Below are positions 14,201 to 24,963 of a DNA stretch of 64,000 nt, piece by piece. The notes under the pieces were generated by a model that saw only the letters and a list, made by a program, of their open reading frames with translations, had not been told where the DNA came from and did no database searches. The translations under genes and the position numbers were made by a program. Origin of the DNA: Oscheius tipulae. Lineage: Eukaryota > Nematoda > Chromadorea > Rhabditida > Rhabditidae. Each line of letters starts with the position of its first letter. The stretch's first letter is position 1. The stretch covers positions 5,208,001-5,272,000 of the forward strand of contig JASJZH010000003.1 in the NCBI GenBank assembly GCA_037178975.1, in the 5' to 3' direction.

Positions 14201-17200
14201 TCGAAAAACTCTGTGCTCTGTTCGTCGTTCACCCTCCTATAGTCTCCGCATACGTTTCCAATTATCATGATCCTGACCTCGCGCCTGTTTACCCTCCTCC
14301 CTCGTCTTCATGATTCACCCAGCTTGTTGCGAAAAGTCAACGTCCCGTCTCGTCGTGTCAAGGCGAAACTTACGCTGTGCACACGCCCTTCCAGCTTTTT
14401 CTCGTGTCGGCGAGACGTCTACCGTGCCTAGCGGACATCGACAGCTGTAACCGATCGGCTCATCTCGACACATGGCCTGGAGATCACAGTCGTGTTGTCC
14501 TGCGGAACATTCATCGAGTTCTAAAAGACAAGTTCAAGGTGATAACCCGCTGTGATATCAGTGCCGTCCAGGGGAAGATTGAACATGTCATTGACCTACT
14601 ATTTCTATTTAAGCACAGCCTTGGGAGGCGGCCACTTACTGCACTCTTGGCAATTGAACCACCCCCAAATGGACAGTATATTAGGGGTCTTTTGTCGAAC
14701 AGCTATGTTCAGTTTACGGGTCTCTCTGTATCCAGTTCGAGTGATTCATTTGATGATCAAAGGCGCCGTCTCAAAAAGAGGAACACCTTCTTTTTTGACT
14801 GATGGGATTCAAAATACCTTTAGTGCAGTTCCTTCCCGGCTTTCGGATTCCTTCCAGAGAGGTATCCACATATCCGACGTTGCATCTACATGTAAATCCA
14901 ACCGGCCTATCCAAGCACTTGGCGTTCGGGTCACAGTCGTTGGTCAGAGCACTGGCACACTCGTTGATCACTGAAACCGAAATATGAGTTTGTTTAATCG
15001 ACTCACGTTTGAGACACTTCCTCCCGGGCTTGCTCAGCGGATCGACAGAGACATCCAGGAAGCCCTCTCTACAGAGACACTCGTAACCAGAGGCGTAATC
15101 CATACAGCTGGCCTTAGGATCACAGTCGTTCAGAATGGAAGACGCACATTCATTGACGAGTTCTGAGTAATTCATAAATGTTTTTTTTTTCAAAAGAGTC
15201 CTACTTGCGCATTTTCCATCGATCAAAGAAGTATTCAGTGGGCAGCCACATCGATAGACACTGTCAACATCTTTGAGACATTGCAGTTCGCTCGAACAGG
15301 GCTCCTTCTTCGATAGGTCACAGACTATTCTGACAGTGTCTTCCGGATAGTCGATGGTCGTTTGTTCGCTGTCACTGTCGAACATGTACGGAATCTTCTC
15401 GTATCCAGTCTCGAGATAGTGCTCTTGATTGTCCAATGGCTTTTCAGAGGACTTGACTGGCGACCTTCGAATCTCTTGTGGAGGCTTGGACGTATTGACT
15501 AAAACTGGTGATTATATTACGCTTACTTACTTTTTCCAAGTTCCAAGAGCAATTCATTCGTGTGTTGAGCGCAGTCAATCGGATTCTTGAGGTACTCTCC
15601 GATCAGCTCTACCGGAATACATTTCAGACTTCCGAGCGGACGAACCATTCCCATTCGACAGACACATCGCTGTGCTCCACCGACCACCTGCTAGACGATT
15701 TTTATCAAATAAGCAGACTCACGATACAAATTTGTCCCAGTTGAGAATGACAGGGGTTGACTTCGTCACAGAGCTCGATTTTCCCAACGACGAGAGAGTT
15801 ACTTCCTCTGCGACGAGGAGATCCGTCCGAACAAGTTTCTGAACAGTTATGCACAGATTCAAGCGGATGGCCTGTTACCAGGAAGAGTCTCATTGAGGAA
15901 CAACTCATCCGAACCATCTTCGCAATCCCAGGTACCGTCTCCGACCGATTCTCTGACTACACAACGGACAGTTCCACAGCCACATTCGAACTGAGATGTC
16001 GTGCACTCTGAACAGTTTTTGATCAGAGAAATACAGTGAGTTCACCTTCATCACTACCATCTGGACAGTCTTTCTTTCCATTCTGGAACTTATCCTTCTC
16101 AATACATCCAGAGCCGCCGTAACAAGGAAATCCCGACTTCGGACAGGCTGAAAGAGAACAGTCCCTCGGCCCCTGATCATTGTGATGCATAATTGCGCCG
16201 CAGGAGTCAGAGACCTCCGCGAACCTATAACCCGCCTCGGTCGAGTAATATTGCCCTTCAAGGACAGCTAGAAAAAGCCGACGCTTTTTGCGCAATGACA
16301 TGCTCCCGAGACATAGGACACGATTTACGAGCTTCTCTTTTTTGAAGAATGGGAAAGGTCAGTCTCTTCTACCAGACACATTCCGTCGAGAACAGAAAGG
16401 AACTCACGTTCATCACTCCTATCCTGACAGTCCACATGGCCATCGTTGAACCTCTCGGGAGGAATACAGGCAGAACGGTCTCGACAAACAAAGTAGTAGG
16501 ATGGGCAGCCTGGAACTTGATTTCACGTCTTTCGTTCAATTACCTTCATCTGTTCCAGAATAGCAGTCGATCTTTCCATTTTTCACTTGCTTCTTGGCCA
16601 CACATTTTGGAGAGCCGAATTGACAGTCGAACTGCCAGGGTAAGCACACTGCAAATGGCTCTTTTGTTCAATTGTTGTAGGTGGTATAATTGTCATGACA
16701 GATGTAGAAGTTTCCCAGGAGACAACATTATCGTAGATGCCCAAGCATAAAAGAATTTTTATAATTGCTACAGGCTTATTCTTTACCTGCCAAGGGTTAT
16801 CCCTACCAGAAATAGTTCAAGTACAGAAAACTTTGGTACTATGTCACTACCGTCTAGTCGCCAGTTACAAAGGTATATTCTGTTTTTCGGTAAGCTTCGG
16901 CAAAAAGTCCCTCTTCCCCCCACATTTTGATCCGTTTATAATTGTAGTTCACGGTCAGTGAAGACAATTTTCTCGTCAGCTGGTGGCAACAGTCTCTCCA
17001 AGGTCTCCTTCGATCAGTACAGTCCCTCCGGAAATAGACGAGCTATCTGACCATCTGATCGATTGCGGTCAGTCGACTGGTTACCGACAAAAAGAGTAGC
17101 CAGCGGGCAGAAAGGGAGCGATCAAATACCGGTAGATGGCAGAGTGAGAGTCGCTATTAGGGAAAAAAAGAAGATTGAAGAAGTACTACTACCGTATTCG

Positions 17201-18827
17201 AATAGTAAGTTCCTTCAGGTATTCCCAATGATTACGAACAAGTCCTCTCTCAAAGCACCTGCTGTTACTGCCATTGTGAACTGGAGAGAGGGAGTCCTCT
17301 CGAAGGGCTCATTTACATCGACTGACAATGGCCCCCCACAAAGACTGTTTGTCTAGTCCGATTGGGAAGTGGTCGACACCTAAATCCCCAAAGGCCAAAA
17401 AAGGTGGCGCGTTTTCAGCCTTGAGCCACCTTATCTCGTTAGCATAAATGGTGGGAAAGAACAACTGACACACGACTGGAAGGACATATGGAAAATCAAT
17501 GGAGATCAGTGGAAAAAGTCAAGGTTTCCCCTGGAAGAAGCAAGGGCGTAATTGGAGGAGCGTCTTTGATTGGAAATGTCGCACCCGTATTGTCTCGGCT
17601 CATGTCGAACATGGGGTGGCGGTAGTTCGAGGATTTCGTTGGATTGTTATCCCTTTGTTTACCTCAAGGTAATTATAAGGTTTCATTCTTCGCAAGAAGT
17701 GGTGAACTACAATTTTTGGCTAGCTGTGATGGGGTCTCCATCATGGCAATATTCTTTTCACGATACCCTACTTTTCCGACTTACAGGTGCTTGTGGTATT
17801 AGCCGGCTGCCACAACGATCTAATTGGTCCTCAAGTCGCAACTCGAGTGTACGATCCGGTACCCGTTACGCAATACCTTGTAGGCTCGAGTGAACTAGTC
17901 AGGACAGCTGGTCGACTCAGAAACCTCATCTCCTACGGCTCATTGACCAGCGTGACCATGCGGGAAGAAGCCAAGGCTGTATTTCGACTGGCGGACTATT
18001 CAAAAGGAGACGTTCGGAGTGCGTGACCCTGTTGGTCAATTAGCCCCACATCGGCAGTCTTTCTTGAAGGTTACTCGTCGCTAATTATCTCTCGCCTGGG
18101 TCAAACCACGATTACCTAAACAGATGATTGACAGAACACGTTTCCTGTGCAAACATTTCACTCGTTTTTTTAAAGGATATTGAAGGGAGAAGACAGGCTG
18201 TACTTAATGGTGCAACACACGCATCCCTCTCTACCAGTTTGCGAGGACAGAGAGAAACTGTGAGACCGGGATAAACAATGAAAACAACCGATATACCGTG
18301 TGAGTCAGAGGTTTGTAATGACCTGAGTGTAAAAAAAATCTAAATCACATCCTATGGTATCTGTGACTCTCACTCTGTGTATTCGACTGTACCCTACAAA
18401 AAAGTATTTTTAAGAGACATCAGTTCTGGCTAGAATGTATTTATGTAAACCTTGACACCTTTTGATACTAGAGTAGCACCGAGACTTGCTGCGATCAGCA
18501 GGGCTGAAGGAATGTATAAAATGAGAAGAGTTGCTCTTTAAGATTCAGGATGTACTGTAAGTGCAAACAGACCACTCAAATTAGGCCAGATACACAGGAA
18601 GAGGAAGACGTTTGAGTCAACAAAGACTCACCTTCGTCGGAGCCGTCTACACAGTCCTCATGGCCATCCTGCCATTTCAGCAAAGAAACACATTGACTGC
18701 CTTGGGCACAACGGAATTCCTCTTTGGAGCAATTGCCCGTTAAAACGGTAGGGATTAAAGTAATGAGTAATAGTAATAAATATAGTAACATGACATCATG
18801 GGGTGTCCTTTTCCGGCGCACCCTCAT
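1342..18827 (-). CDS. mua-3: MUA-3 type transmembrane cell-matrix attachment receptor, 40 exons, about 3,697 aa
   Basis: This is a single-pass receptor of epidermal hemidesmosomes, which in C. elegans links the apical surface to intermediate filaments under muscle. Visible order: signal peptide (MLLYLLLLLITLIPTVLTG); five LDLa repeats ending in DGSDE-like motifs; EGF modules of the form NEC..LNDC..NA.C.D...GY.C.C..G..D.SP...PGR.C; a vWA domain with MIDAS DGSGSIGS; many more EGFs; two SEA domains; a last EGF; a TM helix; and a 230-residue Gly/Ser/Thr tail. Exons (high to low): 18632-18827, 16544-16648, 16408-16509, 16045-16267, 15879-16007, 15723-15838, 15531-15690, 15205-15498, 15007-15162, 14818-14970, 14374-14520, 13132-13272, 12772-12854, 12661-12730, 11483-11564, 11262-11329, 10893-11183, 10783-10850, 10377-10743, 9992-10339, 9741-9887, 9466-9701, 8326-9427, 8153-8281, 7836-8109, 7627-7799, 7273-7587, 7081-7233, 6518-7038, 6259-6478, 5926-6219, 5737-5886, 5255-5695, 3844-5213, 3710-3804, 3095-3672, 2922-3057, 2626-2881, 2252-2587, 1342-2210. 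They sum to 11,094 nt, divisible by three. The start could also be the second Met, at 18791. Confidence 0.95.
2922..3950 (-). other. mua-3: mua-3 domain block: two juxtamembrane SEA domains
   Basis: The first SEA-like fold runs across three exons, from SSPPYVEIVDKFQ through YAPRYVNTRVEYVTHPK to DGILFKYNVQTTKETRE. The second runs from DFMYKTFAHNLEEGVGGCY through WESGLLFNTTVHFRKG to SDVYYQLIRYIIDRNGYQVG. Two SEA domains flanking Cys-rich linkers close to the membrane match the known MUA-3 layout. I did not find an obvious G-SVVV autocleavage motif in either. Confidence 0.6.
8326..9427 (-). other. mua-3: mua-3 domain block: von Willebrand factor A domain exon
   Basis: This is the largest central exon. 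It encodes the end of one EGF and then a vWA domain beginning at KTDLVFLIDGSGSIGS. The metal-ion-dependent adhesion site is intact: DxSxS (DGSGS), the Thr of GLTRTGAAI, and the Asp of VLTDGRSQDN. Three EGF-like modules follow. The domain lies around residues 1260-1440 of the protein. An intact MIDAS implies divalent-cation-dependent ligand binding; the ligand is not known from the sequence. Confidence 0.85.
15879..18733 (-). other. mua-3: mua-3 domain block: N-terminal LDL-receptor class A repeats
   Basis: Five Cys-rich LDLa modules are spread over exons 1-5. Representative starts are NCSKEEFRCAQGSQC (exon 1), CLPWQFDCQFGSPKC (exon 2), CPSYYFVCRDRSAC (exon 3), SGFPCYGGSGCIEKDKF (exon 4) and CTTSQFECGCGTVRC (exon 5). 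The calcium-cage acidic ends are DGSDE, YSGTDE, QDRSDE, DGSDE and DGSDE. Exon 2 carries the weaker SGTDE. A non-LDLa insert precedes the fourth module (YYSTEAGYRFAEVSDSCG). Confidence 0.85.
17576..18026 (+). CDS. Possible small gene nested in mua-3 intron 1, opposite strand
   Basis: A candidate two-exon gene of about 110 aa lies inside the 1,983-bp first intron of the mua-3 homologue. Exon 1 is 17576-17668, ending at donor gtaatt. Exon 2 is 17787-18026, after acceptor cttacag and ending in TGA. The junction is phase 0. It creates a hydrophobic stretch (CYPFVYLKVLVVLAGC) that could be a signal or anchor sequence. This is followed by a compact stretch with good codon use (NDLIGPQVATRVYDPVPVTQ, then YSKGDVRSA at the end). 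I do not recognise the product. The start is uncertain, because a short upstream exon feeding the same exon 2 would also work. It could instead be chance. Confidence 0.35.
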
Positions 18828-18892
18828 GTGTCGACTGTCCGAGAGAAGGGGCGGGGCGCCAGCCGACTGTACGAGATCTCGAAAAGAACACT

Positions 18893-21800
18893 TTACTTGT
18901 GCAGTCGCAAAGAAACAATACTAAAGAACGGTTCTAGAGATTTAGCTAAAGATTCTACAGTCACCGGGTCTCCATCTTCTGTTGCTGATAATTTCGTGTG
19001 ATAGAGCTTCTTATACTTTAGCTGTAGACTCTCGAATAAAGAAGAGCAGTGAATCTCGTCCTGATTGCAATTCAAGCCCAAAGAGTCCTCGAAGGCGACT
19101 CTTCGAAGAACCAGAACATCAATGGAAGTTGATATGGACCTCCAAGTGACGAGCTGTATTCCACACGACCATCTCGCAGAAAAAGACGTCTTTGGTTCCA
19201 ACTGGTTGGAAACGAATGTGATAGGAGGATACAATAGGGAGGTGAAGGCTGCTTCTCCCTTGGGACTATGATAGGCGTTAGAAAAGGACGATTGAGGGAG
19301 CTTTTGTCGTGGTTCGAAGAGGATACGGTAGCGTAAAACGGAGGTATGGTTCTGAAGAGAGTTTGAGTTTTTAGGAGAAAGAACTAACATCAAGTGAGTC
19401 ACCGTAGTCCAATCCTTTCCCATCATTGTTTCCAACGTGTCTGTCCATCAGAATCATCAGTTCTCCAGGCCTAGAAACTCTTTGGACTCTGCAAAACAAC
19501 TCCCACCTATCAGAACAAGCTCCAGTCGGCTGTCCCGTCAAAACGGTCATTCTCATTTGGTCATCTTGGACGAAAACCGAAGTGGCCACTGGAAAGACAT
19601 TTGCCTCGATCAATTTGCTTTCCTTGACAAGCGATCTGAAAACTGTAGACTCTTTAATATGAAGCATCATACGGTAGATGTTTCCTCTCAATGTGATACA
19701 TTCCATTCACGTCTGTATGGAAGGTCGTATGGTTTAAAGCTGTCTTGAACACGAGAGCAGTAGTGCCAACTGCCAGATCTGTCGCGATTTTGATGTCAAT
19801 CTCATTGTCTGGCAAACAAGTCACAGTCTGAAGTTAATTAGATTCCAAGTAGAAGAGCTCACCATTGAGAGCATCGAATTCTCCTTGCTGTAAAAAGTTC
19901 TTCTGAAGAAGAGAGGGCCAGTTTCATCGAAGTAGCTGGGCAGTTTTCTCACTCTCCTACTCTCTGGACGCAGTTCCATAACATAGGCTCCTCCGTAGTC
20001 CACGTAGGTGACCATCGATATTTGGAACGAAATTTCTTTGGAATCGAGGAGGAAACTCTGAAAGAACATGTGATCAATGAGCTTACCACCTCACCTGAAT
20101 AGAACCATCCGGATTGAACTTGAAACACGATGGCTTCGGTTCCTTGTATGGAATATTTGTTGTCGGTGTTAGCATAAAATTGGTGATAGACAAAGGCTCA
20201 ACCTCAGCCACAAACTCTGCCTAGAAACCAAAAGTTGTTGAAACTTAAAGGGATAACCAAATATTGTTGACCCATCTTCTCTGTATGAGCAATAAGTTCT
20301 TTCCCTTCGATAGTTTTAATCTCGACGGGTCTGTCCACTAGAATCTCGATCAGTTGTCGGGATTTTATCGTATCTGAAGAGAAAACTCGGAGGTACTTGC
20401 TGCTGAAAAGGATATGTTTAGAAAATAAATATATACCTTTGATCGACCCTTATGAGACGTGGACTTGAAGTCAAGGTGGCATGGGTCAAGCTCGAGGAGG
20501 ATGAAGACAAGATCGGAAGGATATTCGAATCAAACATTGAAAACGCCTTTTGCATCCTATAAATCATTTGAAAATCCAAAAGAAAAATCATTTGTACCTC
20601 TGCTCGTAGTCGTTCATAACATGAACTTTCGATGTGCCTGTGATGCCGTCATGGTGTTGGAATAGTAGTAGCTCCCTCTTCGACTCCTTCAACAGTTCAA
20701 AATCCTTCGCCGTCTTGTTGAAAAGAACTGTGGCCAAATCCCAGCTCCGTAATACATTCTAGTATTTTTGTGCATACATACCGAAATTACAAACTTGTAG
20801 TCGCCTTTCCATAGTTTTGTGATAGGGTCGATGAACGAAGAAGCCTGACCACCACGCACTCGACTTATCTTTGTGTTGGGTATAGGGGAAGAAGTCTCCC
20901 TTCAGAGTAGGCATCTCTTCCTTCTGAATTGCATTGAAAAATGCGGAGACGGTCGAAAATCTGATCTATTCGAGAGTTGAAACGTTGACAAGGTTTTTTA
21001 CCTCTGTTCCCAGGTCCGGTCTTTGTTTCAGGTACGATTGAATCTGTGAGAAACCATTGAAAGTCTGTTCAAAGTCTTCCAAATTTGTAAAGAAAAAGTC
21101 GTCTCCAATGGGGACAAGAATATCCTCTGTTCCGTAGTATAATTGCACTTTTCTCATTTGTTCAACAAAGCTGGCCGATCTGAAACGCGTAGAAAAAATA
21201 TTTCAATAGAACTGACACTCTTTTGAGATCCTCGAAAGTCATCGAGTTTATCTTTGCACCTAAAACACAGGACCCAACGGCGTGAGAGGAAGGTCCGACA
21301 CGGAAACATTGACAGATCAAAAAAAAGTAAGACTTCTGAAATTTGTCTCACCTGTTTATCGGGACAAGCATCTTCTGTCGTGTAAACGTGATGCGGTAGG
21401 GAATTTACCGTGGGACCATTGGAATTCTGAACATTTAAATAAAAGTCTCTTCAGAACTGACCTCGGAATACTTTCCGATCCATTTCCATCGCAGAGCCTG
21501 TTTCTCTCTTAGGGTTTTCTTCAAATGATGATGGAATCTTCCGATTACCATCGAATCTACTCCGGCCAAATGCCATAGTTCCGGCATCAAACTACCATGG
21601 CCAAACGGATCCACCGACCACGCAGTTTTGGGTGTGACTCCGAAAGTGGTCTTGACGAAGGAATGCCCTTCGATCATGTTCTCAATAGCTGCATAGTATG
21701 TGGGACAAGCTTCGTCGGTCATGACCCACGATCCAGAAGAGATCTCTAGACGACCCTGACGGACAAGTCTGATAGATCTTCTTTAATTTTTAGAGCTTGC

Positions 21801-22432
21801 TAACTCTTTCATGTTCGTCTTTTCCTGATCGGAAGCATCCTTCCACCATCTCTCGAGATACGAAATCTCTGACCAGATAAAACGAGAGGTCGGATGTTTG
21901 ACGAGAAAGGAAACTGCATTGGAAACTATCTTCTTGACGTCATCCTTGTAATACGCTTCGAATGTTTTCAACCAACCTAAATTGCTAGTTTGCCTTTGCT
22001 ACTACTCTTACCTGGGTCAACGTGGGAGTGGAAAACGAGATGTACCCTCAACTTCGAAGAAGTTTGGTTCATCCTCTCAGTATTGAACAGAACGCCGTGT
22101 CCATTCACCTCGATATCGGCCTTTGGCAGAGTCGGAAAGGTAAAGTTTTGTCTCCGTCGCTGAGCTGTTTGCTGCAGGGAAGTTTTTGGCAGTGTTCCGT
22201 TGTGTTCCAGAACCATATTTGACTCTTCTGGAGCCTTCTCCAAGTCTAAATGAGAGAACAACGGTTCTACATCGAGGTTACTATCTGTTCTTCGTTGTAG
22301 AGCGACCATTGTCAGTTGGACCTGAACAGAACTCATTATAAAACGAATCACTTTTACCATTTCCGGAGCCAAAAATAGGAAGATGACCAGCTGGACACAG
22401 ATGATGCCAAGAACAACGCGTCTGTGATACAT
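18893..22432 (-). CDS. aman-2: Golgi alpha-mannosidase II (GH38), 17 exons, about 964 aa
   Basis: This enzyme trims two mannoses from GlcNAcMan5GlcNAc2 in the medial Golgi, committing N-glycans to complex or paucimannose forms. It is a type II membrane protein, with a short cytoplasmic tail, a TM helix ([16 protein letters not shown]) and a stem. GH38 landmarks are all present: zinc-binding HSHVDPGW, nucleophile region [24 protein letters not shown], and [15 protein letters not shown]. Exons (high to low): 22358-22432, 22012-22321, 21805-21976, 21462-21768, 21352-21426, about 21217-21251, 21002-21179, 20795-20965, 20598-20758, 20437-20556, 20258-20402, 20095-20220, 19863-20057, 19673-19827, 19507-19635, 19389-19470, 18893-19351. 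The sixth exon is unsure: the strong acceptor (tttag at 21260) breaks frame, and only an AAG acceptor or a weaker upstream donor restores it. An upstream in-frame Met lies at 22480. The size is slightly below the usual 1,100 or so residues. Confidence 0.92.
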
Positions 22433-22788
22433 GACGGGGACAATTGAAGCTTCCTTGCAAGACGAAATCGTTTGGAACAAAACTTTAAATGTAACTCTTG
22501 CAACTCAGTAACCAAAAATAAAAGTTACCTATAGGCAAAAGAGAATAAGCTTTCCACGGGGCAAATTAGAGACACGGCAGGCAAATTGTTCTGTTTATTC
22601 AGATGGCAAAGCACACGGTGATACTAGAATCACGGTCCCGACATAGAGTTGAAATATTGAGACACCGTCTGTGAGAGAATCGCCTATTGATCTTTCTTTT
22701 TAGACATCACTTTCTACAGATGCAAGCCATCAAGAAACCCAATTTCTTATTAGACCCTTTGAACAGTGTTTGAGCACGTTTATTGATT

Positions 22789-22794
22789 ATATAC
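22789..22794 (-). terminator. Candidate polyadenylation signal (AATAAA on the minus strand)
   Basis: The plus strand reads tttatt at this position, 33 nt downstream of the TGA that ends the small unidentified gene. The spacing is typical of compact nematode 3' UTRs. Confidence 0.4.
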
Positions 22795-22826
22795 AATACT
22801 ATGTACACTGTCTCGCACAATCTTGC

Positions 22827-23281
22827 TCAATCGTGACGACCGCCAATGGCCCATACGTCTTCGTGGCGATCGAACTCGTCATTACGACGTTGAGGATCTT
22901 GTACAGACTCGGGCATTCTTCTCTGGAAGCAAAACTTCTACAAAAGGAATGCGAATACCGACCATTTCCTTCTGAGCGGGCTGACTCGACTCACAGCACT
23001 GCTCCATAAAGCGGTTGACATCGAGCTCGTACCACTGGCAGTCGTCTTCCTTGGGGTGTTGGAGCATTTGATGAAGATTCGTGACATTACGTTGTTGGAA
23101 AGACATGTTCTGAAAGAGGAAATTGAAAAGAGTGTTCCAGACAGGAAATAAGGAAGAAAATGTTGACCGCGAAGAGATGGTGCCACACGCGTCAACAGAC
23201 GGATGCACGTGATAAACAAGACTGTTTTCAGCTGGAACAGCGTGCTTTTGCAGCTTCTCAAGACAGGGTCTTTGATTGAAT
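22827..23281 (-). CDS. Small unidentified gene, 5' end unresolved
   Basis: I do not recognise the product. The best-supported model has exons 23168-23281, 22995-23109 and 22827-22937. Introns are gtcaac...tttcag (58 nt) and gtgagt...tttgtag (57 nt), with phases that agree, and the last exon ends in TGA at 22827-22829. AATAAA on the minus strand (22789-22794) follows 33 nt later. The C-terminal exon reads KFCFQRRMPESVQ through DEFDRHEDVWAIGGRHD, and the first visible exon begins FNQRPCLEKLQKHAVPAEN. An overlapping alternative frame starting MSFQQRNVTNLHQM is also open across the middle exon, so the middle part of the protein is uncertain. The first exon with the start codon is not identified. 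Confidence 0.4.
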
Positions 23282-23697
23282 CTTTAAAGAAAGTGAGAAA
23301 AAGTAATTGACGAGCTGCTGTTGAATGGGCTGGAACTGACTAGCATATGAGCAAACGTTCTATCCCTCATCCCTTATCTTTGTTTAATCACATTGGAAGC
23401 CGAAAACATGATACCGTCTCACGTTTGCTTAGGGGTCAAAGTTTGGTATCATGGTACCTAGTCTAGTTCAAAATGCACAAAAGATGCGAGCCCCAACGGG
23501 GTATCAGCCAAACTTGTTGAGGCCATATGCTTCAGAGCAAAAGCATGTCTGACTAGTTCACAAAGTTCAATCGAGAGAAGCTCTAGCACAACTTTCACTA
23601 ATTGTCTAAAAATAAACTTTTAGTTCGAAACGATAAAGCCTTGCACGAATTACAGAAGTGCCATTGAAAGCATCTGACTGTGCTGCAAGAGGTCTTT

Positions 23698-24963
23698 ATG
23701 AGTTCTACCCCGCTGGCTCTGGACGCCGTTCACGCCCTGGTAGCTCGACACAAAACGGCCATGACGGAAGAGGACGTGAAAAAGGCCGAAGATTTTCTTA
23801 TCGACTACGGTAAGAAGCTGGCTGCTGAGGGGAATATCGCCGGTCTGGAAGAACTGATGGTCGTAGCTCGTCCGCTGTACGAAGTCCTTGGAAAAGCCAA
23901 GTCCGCCAAGCTGATCAGAGAACTGGTGGAGCTGTGTCTCTCGATCGACCAGCCACCCAAGGAGAAAACTTCCCTCGTCGAAAAGTGCATCCAATGGGCT
24001 ACTGACAATTGTCGCATCTTCCTCCGCCGTACTCTCCAGGCTCGACTCATTCGTCTTCTGAACGAGCAGAGCAAGTTTGTCGACGCTATAAAGATCGCCG
24101 AACCGTTGGAGAGTGAACTGAAGAAACTGGAGGATCGGGAACTGCTGATCGAAGTGGCCCTCGAGGAGAGTAGAAGTGCCTTCGCTCTGAAGAATCTGGC
24201 TAAATCAAAGACGGCACTCGTTCTGGCCAAGACTAGCTCCAATGGTAGCTTCGTATCCTCGGCTATGCAGGTTTGTCTTATTTTTCTTTTGAATTATAAT
24301 TGAATAATCAAGGCCTCGATCGATCTGCAATCGGGCATCCTGTACTCGGCAGACGAGCAAGACTTCAAGACGGCCTACTCGTACTTTTACGAGGCTCTCG
24401 AAGGATTTCAGCTGTCCGGAGACAAAATCTGTGCTACTCGAGCCCTCAAGTACATGTGTCTGTCCAAGATCATGAGCAACGACGCCGATCAGATCCCTCA
24501 ACTGCTGGCGAACAAAATGTGCTCCGGAGTGAAGGGTCGTCAGATCGATGCGGTCGTCGAGATGGCCGACGCCTTCAAGAAGAGATGTCTCAAGAGCTTC
24601 CAGCTCTGTATGAATACGTACAAGGAGGAGTTGATGCAAGATCAGGTGGTGGCTGCTCACTCGACGCGTCTTTCCAATGACATGATGGAGAAGGAGATCA
24701 CTCGCTGTCTCGAGCCCTACTCTGAAGTCTTCCTCTCTCACATCGCCAAGAAGGTCAATCTGCCGCAACAGAACGTCGAGAAGGTCATCGCTATGATGAT
24801 TTTGGACCAGAAGATCTACGGCTGTATCGATCAGCACCGCGGATCCGTCAAGATCTTCCAGCCTCCTTCTGCCGACAAGACGCTCACGAAGGGAATCGAA
24901 CTTCACAAGGCTCTCAACAAAGCCGTCGAAGCTGCCTACTCCCGAGCTGCTGGAATCAGATGA
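23698..24963 (+). CDS. rpn-6.1: 26S proteasome regulatory lid subunit Rpn6 / PSMD11, about 407 aa
   Basis: Rpn6 is a lid subunit that clamps the 19S regulatory particle to the 20S core and supports degradation of ubiquitinated proteins. It has two exons, 23698-24270 and 24313-24963, joined in phase 0. The N-terminal half is a right-handed helical (TPR/PCI-associated) solenoid, for example NCRIFLRRTLQARLIRLLNE. The C-terminal PCI domain includes TAYSYFYEALEGFQLSGD, CLEPYSEVFLSHIAKKVNLP and IAMMILDQKIYGCIDQHRG, ending in KALNKAVEAAYSRAAGIR. The length compares with about 422 aa in human. The only intron ends in an unusual AAG acceptor (aataatcaag), but the resulting protein (MQASIDLQSGILYSA) matches the family exactly there. 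ATG 23698 is the first Met in frame. Confidence 0.95.
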
